Assembly (NCBI GenBank): GCA_018334615.1
Contig: JAGXLP010000040.1
Coordinates: 1 to 9,778, forward strand
Reading direction: 5' to 3'
DNA: 9,778 bases
DNA from: Candidatus Bipolaricaulota bacterium
GTDB lineage: Bacteria > Bipolaricaulota > Bipolaricaulia > M55B111
Shown here: in pieces, positions 1-7,248 of the stretch
Layout: every line of letters begins with the position of its first letter
Position numbering within the stretch: the stretch's first letter is position 1
The notes under the pieces: model-generated
The model's database searches: none
Told to the model about the DNA's origin: nothing
The model's input: the letters and a program-made list of their open reading frames with translations, nothing else
Made by a program: the position numbers and the translations under genes

Positions 1-175
1 CTATGGTCAGATCGAACGTAGAGTACAGGAAGACTACCAGACCCGTGGCAAACGCTCCACTGACCAAAATAACCGGACGGACCTCCCTGAACAGAATCAG
101 CCAGAGAAGGTAAAGCAGCCCCCAGCCAAAAAGGGTCTTAAAAAAAGTTCCGAGAAAGTCCAATATCTTATTCAT
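1..175 (-). CDS. Partial small membrane protein, possibly Mrp/Mnh Na+/H+ antiporter subunit E
   Basis: Only the first 58 codons are in the window; the rest lies beyond the left edge. Read from the ATG at 175 the product begins MNKILDFLGTFFKTLFGWGL and continues with a hydrophobic stretch, LLYLLWLILF, then a charged turn (REVRP) and a second hydrophobic stretch with glycines (VSGAFATGLVVFLYS). This layout, with LW-x3-L early, a short polar turn and a Gly-rich second helix, resembles the N terminus of MrpE/MnhE, one of the small subunits of the multi-subunit Na+/H+ antiporter, but the family call is tentative. The upstream reading frame stays open to a stop at 233-235 without another start codon, so 175 is the best start. 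No clear Shine-Dalgarno sequence precedes it; a TATAAT-like string sits only a few bases upstream. It is transcribed divergently from the lacI operon. Confidence 0.45.
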   Translation of the reverse strand, partial: MNKILDFLGTFFKTLFGWGLLYLLWLILFREVRPVILVSGAFATGLVVFLYSTFDLTI

Positions 176-277
176 ACCATTATTATAGGAAGACCGGGGG
201 AGTAATTCGAATACAAATAACGCTGGACCAGTCTAAAACGGAGTATAGAAAGCACATGCGCCAAGACAGGCCAACAT

Positions 278-306
278 TTGACGGTCACAAAATTCTGTAG
301 TATAAT
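278..306 (+). promoter_or_regulatory. Sigma-A-type promoter of the lacI-sugar operon
   Basis: The -35 element TTGACG (278-283) and the -10 element TATAAT (301-306) are separated by exactly 17 bp. This is one mismatch from the housekeeping consensus at optimal spacing. Transcription would start at about 312-314, some 36-38 nt before the lacI start codon. No comparable promoter was seen between the genes down to 7186, so this is probably the main promoter of the operon. Confidence 0.8.
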
Positions 307-310
307 TATT

Positions 311-324
311 TTGAAACGTTTCAA
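311..324. promoter_or_regulatory. LacI-family operator, perfect 14-bp palindrome
   Basis: TTGAAACGTTTCAA is identical to its own reverse complement and has the central CpG typical of LacI/GalR-family operators, where the hinge-helix leucine inserts. It lies 4 bp after the -10 box and covers the predicted transcription start, an ideal position for steric repression. The LacI-family gene begins 25 bp further on, so it is most likely an autoregulatory operator controlling the whole sugar operon. The binding protein is inferred from position and not shown by the sequence. Confidence 0.8.
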
Positions 325-349
325 GCGAACCGTGAAATAGGACAAATCC

Positions 350-1432
350 ATGAACAAAAAAGTCTCGGGAAGCAAAAACGTTACGATAAAGGATGTTGCA
401 AACAAAGCGGGCGTAGCTGTATCAACCGCTTCCATGGCTCTAAACAACAAACCTACCATAAGCTCAGATACCAAGAATACCGTACTCAATGTTGCCAGGG
501 ATCTCGGTTACCACCCAACCGCCGCCGCCCGGGCTCTTGTCGACGGTAAATCCAGCAACGTAGGACTCCTGATACCAGTGAAGGTCGACAGCCTCTTCTT
601 CTCCACCGGCTTCTTCCAGAAACTAATTGCCGGCATGAACAGGGCCGCAAATGAAGGTGGAAACATGATTTCCCTTCAAATAGTCGAATCCCGGGAGGAG
701 ACGGAGAGGGTGATCACCGAGGCCTACCGAACAAAAAACGTAAGCGGGTCGATAATAACACATCCAACCCAGGAAATGCCCTACCTTGACGTCATAAATG
801 AGGTAAGCTACCCAGTAGTATTTCTCGGGGAGCCACCCAGGAATTTTCCTTACGTGGACAATGATAATTACGGCGTTACAAAACTTGCCACGGAACACAT
901 GATCGAACATGGTCATAAGCGAATAGCGTTCCTTGGCGGTCCGAAAAATCTGATCGCTTCAGAGGCTCGCGAACGCGGTTACAGGGCAGCACTCGAACAA
1001 GAAGGTATAGAAGTTCAAAGGAGATTAATCTGGCGATCTCGACACGACGAGCAGATGGCCTACCAGGAAGTTATGAACGAGGCCGGCAAAGTTGAATTCT
1101 CCGCGATTTGTATCTCTGTCGAGGAACAGATGGCAGGCGTATACAGGGCTCTCAGGGACCTCGGTAAGTCAATTCCCGATGACGTGGCGTTGATAACGAT
1201 CGGAGATTGCCAGCTGGCAGAGCATATAAACCCAAGCATGACGACCCTCGATCTGCATACGGAGGATCTGGGTTACCTGGCGGCAAAAAAACTTATCCGA
1301 TTAATAAACGGAGAAGAGAGACAGGATAGCGAGATTGTCAGTGCAGATTTGATCAGGCGACAATCATGCGGGTGTAACACCATTAATGGGGGTGATAAAT
1401 CTAAATTGAAGGTGAGAAACAGTTCAGTTTAA
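350..1432 (+). CDS. LacI/GalR-family transcriptional regulator
   Basis: This 360-residue repressor has the standard family length and order. An N-terminal helix-turn-helix (about residues 11-33, VTIKDVANKAGVAVSTASMALNN) is followed by the hinge (about 56-69, with L63 in the position that intercalates at the central CpG). A periplasmic-binding-protein-like sensor domain runs from about 70 to 340 (VGLLIP..., AFLGGP, RERGYRAAL), and a short polar tail follows RRQSCGC. The recognition-helix residues VSTASMAL differ from LacI (YQTVSRVV). The ATG at 350 has an AGGA 7 nt upstream and directly precedes a sequence of normal family length. It is first in the operon, under a promoter overlapped by a palindromic operator, so it likely represses itself and the downstream alpha-glucoside transporter until a sugar or sugar phosphate binds. 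The ligand cannot be read from sequence. Confidence 0.93.
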   Translation: MNKKVSGSKNVTIKDVANKAGVAVSTASMALNNKPTISSDTKNTVLNVARDLGYHPTAAARALVDGKSSNVGLLIPVKVDSLFFSTGFFQKLIAGMNRAANEGGNMISLQIVESREETERVITEAYRTKNVSGSIITHPTQEMPYLDVINEVSYPVVFLGEPPRNFPYVDNDNYGVTKLATEHMIEHGHKRIAFLGGPKNLIASEARERGYRAALEQEGIEVQRRLIWRSRHDEQMAYQEVMNEAGKVEFSAICISVEEQMAGVYRALRDLGKSIPDDVALITIGDCQLAEHINPSMTTLDLHTEDLGYLAAKKLIRLINGEERQDSEIVSADLIRRQSCGCNTINGGDKSKLKVRNSSV

Positions 1433-1455
1433 ATCAATACATCATTTTCCACCAC

Positions 1456-1463
1456 AAGGAGGG
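1456..1463 (+). promoter_or_regulatory. Strong ribosome binding site of the sugar-binding protein gene
   Basis: AAGGAGGG ends 6 nt before the ATG at 1470. It is a near-perfect anti-Shine-Dalgarno match and clearly stronger than the AGGA in front of lacI, consistent with high output of binding protein relative to regulator from the same transcript. Confidence 0.8.
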
Positions 1464-1469
1464 AAGAAG

Positions 1470-2789
1470 ATGATAAATAAAAAATTAATATCTCTGACGT
1501 TCTTAACTCTGATATTGACGATAGGATTGGTCTTTTCCGGAACTTTCGTGGCATTTGGACAGGAAAAAGTTACTTTTGTTACCAGTTTTGGCGGGGAAGA
1601 ACTGGAAGTATTTAAGAGCTTGATGAACCAATTTACCGAAGATACTGGAATTGAAGTAGAAATCCAGCCGGTAAGTCGTAACATGAAGACCGCGCTTGGT
1701 TCTCGCGTTGAAGGTGGAAATCCACCCGATATGGCCAATGTCCCTAATCCAGGATTAATGAATAATTTTGCCCGCAGGGGCCAGCTGGCTTCACTTGACT
1801 GGTTTAAGGACACCGAGCTGGCTGACAAAATGGCCGGCGGTTTCATTGGATCCGGTTCGTACAAAGGAACTCTGTACGGAGTAGTTCCAGCGGCAAGCGT
1901 GAAGAGCCTTGTATGGTACAATAAGAAGGTTTTCGAGGAAAAGGGCTACGAAGTACCGGAAACAATTGGCGAGCTTCTCCAGTTGCAGAACAAAATGGTC
2001 GGCGACGGCTATGCGCCATGGGCATTTGGCCTGGAAAGTGGTGCTGCAACAGGCTGGCCGGGGACCGACTGGCTGGAGGACATAATGCTAAGATCCGCCG
2101 GGCCAGAAGTTTACGACCAATGGGTAAACCACGACATTCCGTGGACGGACCCGAGAGTTGCTGAAGCCTTCAGGATTTTCGACCTCTTTATCAACGACGA
2201 CATGGTAATGGGTGGCAGGAAGGCGGCATCAACGATCAACTTCGGTGACGCTGCTCAGTACATACTCCCCACGCAAGGAAGAGAAGAGCCCAGGGCACTA
2301 ATGCACCGACAGGCTACCTTTATTCAGGATTTCATCGAAGACGCTCACCCGGATGCCAAAGTCGGAGAAGACTACGATACGTTTATCTTCCCATCCTTTG
2401 GCAAGGAATCGCCTCCGATTCTGTTTGCCGGGGACCTGTTCATCGCCTTTAAAGACAAGCCAGAAGTCCGCGAACTGATCAAGTATTTCGCTTCGGCAGA
2501 CATCCAGCAAACCTGGGTCGAGGAAAACCCAGGGCGGCTGGCAGTCAACGTGGACGTCCCACTTTCCGCCTATCCTAACGATACGTTGAGGAACGCCGCA
2601 CAGGCACTAAAAGAGGCGGAAACGGCAAGATTTGACGGTTCCGACTCAATGACATCCGCCATTGGATCAGGAAGCTTCTGGTCTGGAGTCGTAAACTACG
2701 TCCAGGGAGAAAAAAGCCTGAGTGACATCCTGGAGACAATCGAAAGCGACGCCGATAACGCATACGAATCGGGCGAAGCAACTGACTAA
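1470..2789 (+). CDS. AglE/GgtB-type alpha-glucoside ABC transporter substrate-binding protein
   Basis: A 439-residue extracytoplasmic sugar-binding protein of family 1 (MalE-like). Residues 1-30 form a signal peptide (KK, a hydrophobic core at about 6-24, likely cleavage AFG|QE). There is no lipobox cysteine, so the mature protein is probably free in a periplasm. The mature part starts with a beta strand (VTFVTSFGGEE), includes PPDMANVPNPG (85-95) and LYGVVPAASVKSLVWYNKKVF (about 135-155), and carries the block ESGAATGWPGTDWLE (189-203) followed by YDQWV, which I associate with AglE and the glucosylglycerol-binding GgtB. It lies 37 bp after lacI with no promoter between and is followed by an intrinsic terminator. 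Likely ligands are sucrose, trehalose, maltose or glucosylglycerol, but the actual ligand is unknown. Confidence 0.88.
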   Translation: MINKKLISLTFLTLILTIGLVFSGTFVAFGQEKVTFVTSFGGEELEVFKSLMNQFTEDTGIEVEIQPVSRNMKTALGSRVEGGNPPDMANVPNPGLMNNFARRGQLASLDWFKDTELADKMAGGFIGSGSYKGTLYGVVPAASVKSLVWYNKKVFEEKGYEVPETIGELLQLQNKMVGDGYAPWAFGLESGAATGWPGTDWLEDIMLRSAGPEVYDQWVNHDIPWTDPRVAEAFRIFDLFINDDMVMGGRKAASTINFGDAAQYILPTQGREEPRALMHRQATFIQDFIEDAHPDAKVGEDYDTFIFPSFGKESPPILFAGDLFIAFKDKPEVRELIKYFASADIQQTWVEENPGRLAVNVDVPLSAYPNDTLRNAAQALKEAETARFDGSDSMTSAIGSGSFWSGVVNYVQGEKSLSDILETIESDADNAYESGEATD

Positions 2790-2810
2790 AAAAGAGTCCA
2801 AATGGTAAGT

Positions 2811-2847
2811 GGAAGGTGGGGCACCTTCCCCACCTTCCCTTTTTTTT
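2811..2847 (+). terminator. Intrinsic terminator/attenuator after the sugar-binding protein gene
   Basis: GGAAGGTGGGG (2811-2821) and CCCCACCTTCC (2828-2838) form a perfect 11-bp GC-rich stem with a 6-nt loop. One C and then a run of eight T (2840-2847) follow. It lies 22 bp after the binding-protein stop codon and 18 bp before the permease start. It would end part of the transcripts, or protect the upstream mRNA from 3' decay, giving more binding protein than permease. Confidence 0.9.
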
Positions 2848-2864
2848 ATTGGGGGGAGTAAAAA

Positions 2865-4136
2865 ATGCGAAGTCGAAAGTTTGTATCGTTCCTATTCGTC
2901 GGACCGGCGCTCTTAGTGGTGGGTTTCTTTCTCTTTTACCCCACAATCGTAACCACTTATACCAGCTTTCTCGGCAATGTGGACATGCAGGGCGCTTTTC
3001 CTTCAGGTAATTTTGTCGGTCTACAGAATTACGTTCAGGTATTGACGGCGGGGGAGACGTTAATCGCCTTCCGAAATACTATGCTATGGATTGTCGTTAT
3101 GACTTCTTTCACTATTGGATTTGGATTGATCCTTGCCGTACTGCTCGACAGAGTAAAATACGAATCGATCGCCAAATCCCTCATATTTATGCCGATGGCC
3201 GTATCATTTACCGCGGCTTCAATAATCTGGAAATTCGTATATGCCTACCGTCCGCCCGGATTCACCCAAATAGGTCTGTTAAACGGTCTCATGGGCTCGA
3301 TTGGGGAGTTCGCGTCCCAGCCAGGCGTAAATAGAGCCTTACACATAATGTTTATCGCTTTTGGGATAATTGCTTCGGTGATCGCCCTATTAGCCCTCCT
3401 CAAGGGGCTATGGCGGGCAATTGAAGTATGGAAAGAAGACGGCAGGCTGACCTGGATAGCCTGGGCGGTAATGATAGGATTCATTCTGCTGGGTGCTTGG
3501 TATGTTCTCGGTTTTGTCGGAGCAGGTGGAGGTTCTTCCTCCCTGACCATCGCGGCCCAGGTATTGATGATTCTTGGATTGGTTATCATGGGAGTTGCAG
3601 CACTCCGCGATACCTCTTTTGGGCCACCACTCATGGGGGTCTTGCTCCTGCTGGGAATAACTGACTTCGTGCTGGCTCAGACAGGCTTTGAACCGACTAC
3701 CTGGTTGCTGGAACGTCCCTGGACAAACAACCTTGCCCTGATAGTGATGGGAATATGGGTCTGGACCGGTTTCGCCATGGTGATGCTTTCGGCAGCTTAC
3801 AAGGGGATACCTTCATCGATGCTGGAAGCGGCTCGGGTCGACGGGGCAAACGAACTACAGGTATTCTGGCACGTCACGATTCCCTACATGAAGACGACGA
3901 TCATCGCAACTACCACCACTATCGTCATCTTTGTCCTAAAGATATTTGACTTTGTCTGGGTAACCACAAACGGTGAGTACGGAACCGACGTCCTTGCGAG
4001 CCTGATGATCCGCAAAATGTACAGTTTTTATAACTACGAGGCAGCAAGTGCGTTGGCGGTTGTCCTGTTCCTTCTTACCATTCCTTTCGTAGTCATTAAC
4101 ATCCGGCGGTTTCAGAAAAGGGAGGCAATCCGATGA
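2865..4136 (+). CDS. AglF/MalF-type sugar ABC permease with a four-helix insertion
   Basis: This inner-membrane permease is 423 residues long; family members of this kind are usually about 290-330. Start and end are normal: TM1 at about 8-30, TM2 at 70-95, TM3 at 105-127 (LIFMPMAVSFTAASIIWKFVY), then TM4 at 288-311, the EAA loop (E321-A322-A323, VDGA 325-328) that docks the ATPase, TM5 at 344-366 and TM6 at 393-414. Between them, about residues 145-275 carry roughly four further hydrophobic segments (157-180, 196-219, 226-247, 253-272). The reading frame runs through without a break, so this is an in-frame insertion rather than a frameshift artefact. GGGGGGAG lies 6 nt before the ATG. The stop overlaps the next permease start by 4 bp. 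It should form a heterodimer with the next gene product. Confidence 0.88.
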   Translation: MRSRKFVSFLFVGPALLVVGFFLFYPTIVTTYTSFLGNVDMQGAFPSGNFVGLQNYVQVLTAGETLIAFRNTMLWIVVMTSFTIGFGLILAVLLDRVKYESIAKSLIFMPMAVSFTAASIIWKFVYAYRPPGFTQIGLLNGLMGSIGEFASQPGVNRALHIMFIAFGIIASVIALLALLKGLWRAIEVWKEDGRLTWIAWAVMIGFILLGAWYVLGFVGAGGGSSSLTIAAQVLMILGLVIMGVAALRDTSFGPPLMGVLLLLGITDFVLAQTGFEPTTWLLERPWTNNLALIVMGIWVWTGFAMVMLSAAYKGIPSSMLEAARVDGANELQVFWHVTIPYMKTTIIATTTTIVIFVLKIFDFVWVTTNGEYGTDVLASLMIRKMYSFYNYEAASALAVVLFLLTIPFVVINIRRFQKREAIR

Positions 4137-4990
4137 TTCAGAAAATATTAAAGTTATTTTCACGAGTCCCTCTTCACGTGCTGGTAATTATCCTCTGTAT
4201 AGTCTGGCTGCTACCTACCCTGGGAATTTTTGTCAGTTCTTTTCGCCCCCGAAACGATATAATGAATTCCGGATGGTGGAGTGTATTTTTGGATCCGGCA
4301 AACCCTCAGAACTATACTGTACAGAACTACGTTGACGTACTATTCGGCAACAGCATCTGGCAATCTTTTCTAAACAGTTTTATCATTGCAGTTCCGTCAA
4401 CCTTTCTTTCCCTATTTTTCGCAGCGCTGGCGGGATACGCCTTCGCATGGCTCCACTTTCCGGGACGAAACCTACTATTTTTAACAATTGTCGGGCTGAT
4501 AGTTGTCCCGCTTCAGATGACATTCATCCCAATATTAAAGATATATTCTTCGACAGGACTTTACGGGAGCTATGTAGGGATATGGTTAGCCCATGCGGGT
4601 TACGGAATGCCCCTGATGATTTACATGATGCGTAACTTCATGGGCGGGTTGCCAAAGGAATTGTTCGAGTCAGCATTTATCGACGGGGCTTCCGTCTGGA
4701 CCGCATTTACAAGATTGGTCGTCCCGCTTTCCAAACCTGTGATAGCCTCGCTGGCTATTTTCCAGTTTCTCTGGATATGGAACGATCTGATTGTCGCGTT
4801 GATCTACATGCCCGATCCCTCTAAAGCACCGATAACGCTGACAATCGCTAATCTAGTTGGTTCCGAGGGTCAGTCCTGGCACCTGCTTCTGCCGGCTGCG
4901 TTCATTTCCATGGTCCTTCCGTTGATGGTCTTCTTCTCGCTACAGCGGTACTTCGTTCGCGGCTTAACTGCAGGAGCGGTAAAAGGTTAA
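4133..4990 (+). CDS. AglG/MalG-type sugar ABC permease
   Basis: A 285-residue membrane protein of normal length for the second (MalG-like) permease of a carbohydrate ABC importer. TM1 is at about 14-37, followed by the family-typical SSFRPRNDI and a periplasmic stretch with the NYVDVLFG block. The cytoplasmic EAA loop appears as LPKELFESAFIDGAS (E179, D184, G185), with Ser in place of the first canonical Ala, and ends RLVVPLSKP. The protein ends in a final helix and QRYFVRGLTAGAVKG, a characteristic MalG-type C terminus. Its ATG overlaps the preceding stop (ATGA), with AGGGAGG 7 nt upstream, so the two permeases are translationally coupled. No MalK/MsmK/UgpC-like ATPase follows; one encoded elsewhere must energise the complex. 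Confidence 0.93.
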   Translation: MIQKILKLFSRVPLHVLVIILCIVWLLPTLGIFVSSFRPRNDIMNSGWWSVFLDPANPQNYTVQNYVDVLFGNSIWQSFLNSFIIAVPSTFLSLFFAALAGYAFAWLHFPGRNLLFLTIVGLIVVPLQMTFIPILKIYSSTGLYGSYVGIWLAHAGYGMPLMIYMMRNFMGGLPKELFESAFIDGASVWTAFTRLVVPLSKPVIASLAIFQFLWIWNDLIVALIYMPDPSKAPITLTIANLVGSEGQSWHLLLPAAFISMVLPLMVFFSLQRYFVRGLTAGAVKG

Positions 4991-5009
4991 TAAAGAAGAG
5001 GCGATTTAA

Positions 5010-6536
5010 GTGTTTGTCAGTTTTCTGAATCCTCAGGGAAACTTTGACCCGGATGATAGTTACTGGATGGAACATCCTGATTTTGGCGGACAGCTGGTGT
5101 ATGTGAAGGAAACGGCATTAGCTCTAGCAGAACTGGGCCACAGGGTAGATATCATCACCCGACAGATAAAAGATTCGGAATGGCCGGAATTTTCGGATCA
5201 GCTTGATAGTTACCCAGGATCGGAGGGCGTGAGGATAGTGAGAATTCCCTGTGGTCCGGAGGATTTCCTACCCAAGGAGCAACTCTGGCCCCACCTGGGG
5301 ACCGACTGGCTGGACGGGATAATCGATTTTTACGACGACGAAGGTGAATTCCCCGACGTAACCACGACCCATTACGGCGACGGAGGGCTGGTCGGCGCTT
5401 TGCTAAAAGATAGAACGGGGATCAATTACACCTTTACCGGACACTCCCTGGGAGCCCAGAAGATGGACCGACTGGGAACAACAAAAGATAACCTGGAACA
5501 ACTCGATAACCGGTACAACTTCGCCCGCCGAATAGCCGCGGAACGTGTGGGCATGAACCGGGCCGGACAGGTAATCACCAGTACGAACCAGGAACGGTTC
5601 AACCAATACTCCCACCGGGCCTACAGCAACGCAATAGATCCGGATAATGAGGCAAAATTTTCGGTAATCCCTCCGGGGGTAAATAAAAAAATATTTCACC
5701 AGGAAGAAAGCAGTCAAGATAGGGAGATCAAAGATAGGATTAAATCCACCCTCGAGCGGGATTTACCGACCGAACGGCGAGATCTTCCGCTGGTTCTCTG
5801 TTCGAGTCGGCTTGACCGCAAGAAGAACCATATGGGTTTGGTCAACGCTTTTGTGACCTGCGATAGACTGCAAGAGTTGGCAAATCTGGCCATAGTGGTC
5901 CGCGGGGCAGATGACCCCTTACATCAGCGGGACCACTTCGGTGGCGAAGGGAAGAAAATACTTGATGACATTGCTTCCACTCTGGAGGAAAATGACCTCT
6001 GGGAAACAGTAACCTCTTTTCCGTTAGATAATCAGGAGGAGCTTGCAGCTGCCTACCGCTGGGCTAGAGATAGAGGTTCGGTGTTTGCTCTTACTTCCGT
6101 TTACGAACCGTTTGGGCTAGCGCCACTAGAGGCAATGAGCTGCGGCCTGCCGGTGGTCGTGACCGACCAGGGAGGGCCCACTGAAAGTTTGGTTGACGAG
6201 GAAACGGGAGAGAAATACGGAGCCCTCGTCGATCCCGAGGATCCGGAAGATATTGCAGGTGAATTACTTGAATTGTTGGGCTCGGAAGAGAAATGGAAGA
6301 GTTACCAGGAGGCCGGGTTGGATCGGGTGCTTTCTCGCTACACCTGGGAACAAACGGCAAAAAGCTACGCCAAGGCGCTAAAACAAGTACAGGGTGAGCA
6401 GAGGCCAAAAGGGGACAAAATCCCTATTCCTGAATACTTCACCAACCCGTCACCCGAAACGGATATCAAATTGGAGCAATTGAGGACGCTGTACTTTAAT
6501 GGGAATCCCGGGACGAGATATTCCGGTGAGAGCTGA
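5010..6536 (+). CDS. Sucrose-phosphate-synthase-like GT4 glycosyltransferase
   Basis: A 508-residue family GT4 enzyme expected to transfer glucose from a nucleotide sugar (UDP- or ADP-glucose) to fructose 6-phosphate, giving sucrose 6-phosphate in the cytoplasm. The N-terminal domain begins FLNPQGNFDPDDSYW and holds the glycine loop FGGQLVYV (G26-G27-Q28), HYGDGG (121-126) and TGHSLG (143-148, H145). The C-terminal domain holds SSRLDRKKN (265-273, with R267 and K272 for the donor phosphates) and the E-x7-E motif YEPFGLAPLE (E366/E374). From memory it matches the Halothermothrix orenii enzyme along its length, including the PEYFTNP tail. It has no HAD phosphatase domain. The GTG start is fixed by an in-frame TAA immediately before it; GAGG lies 8 nt upstream. 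It follows the permease gene by 19 bp. A related acceptor or donor, as in mannosylfructose-phosphate synthase, is not excluded. Confidence 0.88.
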   Translation: MFVSFLNPQGNFDPDDSYWMEHPDFGGQLVYVKETALALAELGHRVDIITRQIKDSEWPEFSDQLDSYPGSEGVRIVRIPCGPEDFLPKEQLWPHLGTDWLDGIIDFYDDEGEFPDVTTTHYGDGGLVGALLKDRTGINYTFTGHSLGAQKMDRLGTTKDNLEQLDNRYNFARRIAAERVGMNRAGQVITSTNQERFNQYSHRAYSNAIDPDNEAKFSVIPPGVNKKIFHQEESSQDREIKDRIKSTLERDLPTERRDLPLVLCSSRLDRKKNHMGLVNAFVTCDRLQELANLAIVVRGADDPLHQRDHFGGEGKKILDDIASTLEENDLWETVTSFPLDNQEELAAAYRWARDRGSVFALTSVYEPFGLAPLEAMSCGLPVVVTDQGGPTESLVDEETGEKYGALVDPEDPEDIAGELLELLGSEEKWKSYQEAGLDRVLSRYTWEQTAKSYAKALKQVQGEQRPKGDKIPIPEYFTNPSPETDIKLEQLRTLYFNGNPGTRYSGES

Positions 6537-6541
6537 TCATT

Positions 6542-7186
6542 ATGCTTGGTGATGAACTGGTTATCGAGAAACATCACACGGAACGAGCTAGAGAAATTGT
6601 CCAAATTCTGGAGGATAAATTCGAGGATAAAGAAAAATTCGTAGTGGCTGTCGCCGGGGAATCTGGCTCCGGAAAATCCGAGCTGGCCTCGGAAATTGCC
6701 CGGATCAGTCGGGAAAAAGATTTTCCAACCGAAATCCTCCAGCAGGACGACTACTTTGTTTTTCCTCCGCAAACAAACCACGAAATGCGTAAAAAGAACA
6801 TCGACCAGGTCGGAAGTTACGAGGTAAAGCTAGATTTCCTGGATTCCAACCTTCGTTCGTTTAAAAACCGTCAAGAAACAATTTATAAACCCCTAGTGAA
6901 CTATGACGAAGATAGGATCACTACAGAAATCAAAGAAGTCAGGAAATACCGAGCTTTAATTGCTGAGGGGACTTACACGAGTATCCTGAAATTCGTGGAC
7001 TTTCGGATATTCATAGATAGGGACTATAGGCAAACTTACGAAGACAGAAAACGGCGCGGTAGGGATAAGATGGAGCCGTTTGTCGAAGACGTATTAAAGC
7101 GGGAACACGAAATTATCTCCTCTCATAAAAATCGAGCAGATCTCGTAATTACCTCCGATTATGGAGATGTTGTGATGCAAGCCTGA
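6542..7186 (+). CDS. P-loop kinase of the uridine kinase/phosphoribulokinase superfamily, substrate unknown
   Basis: A 214-residue cytoplasmic kinase. The Walker A motif is GESGSGKS (39-46, K45). QQDDYF (67-72) supplies the acidic residue that in this superfamily activates the substrate hydroxyl. ALIAEGTY (138-145) resembles the Walker B strand, and a basic lid, DRKRRGRDK (168-176), is followed by EPFVEDVLKREH. The classical uridine kinase block YDHPDAFD is absent; the equivalent region reads NIDQVGSYEVKLDFL (86-100), so a nucleoside substrate should not be assumed. Relatives phosphorylate uridine, pantothenate, ribulose 5-phosphate or glycerate. It starts 5 bp after the glycosyltransferase stop, with only a weak GGTGAG upstream, suggesting translational coupling. 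Position suggests work on a sugar, acceptor or nucleotide connected with the upstream enzyme. Confidence 0.82.
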   Translation: MLGDELVIEKHHTERAREIVQILEDKFEDKEKFVVAVAGESGSGKSELASEIARISREKDFPTEILQQDDYFVFPPQTNHEMRKKNIDQVGSYEVKLDFLDSNLRSFKNRQETIYKPLVNYDEDRITTEIKEVRKYRALIAEGTYTSILKFVDFRIFIDRDYRQTYEDRKRRGRDKMEPFVEDVLKREHEIISSHKNRADLVITSDYGDVVMQA

Positions 7187-7248
7187 CATATAACCATGTC
7201 ACAAGTAGGTCAAGTTCCCTTGCCCGGTTTTCCTAATCTCAATCAGGT

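Noticed and set aside
172..489. 105-codon minus-strand open frame across the lacI start and promoter
   Set aside because: It runs antisense through the helix-turn-helix coding region and the promoter, in a different frame from the membrane-protein gene starting at 175. No family resemblance.
3245..3634. Minus-strand open frame within the permease insertion
   Set aside because: It is antisense to a continuous permease frame with consistent hydrophobic segments; no ribosome binding site or family signal.
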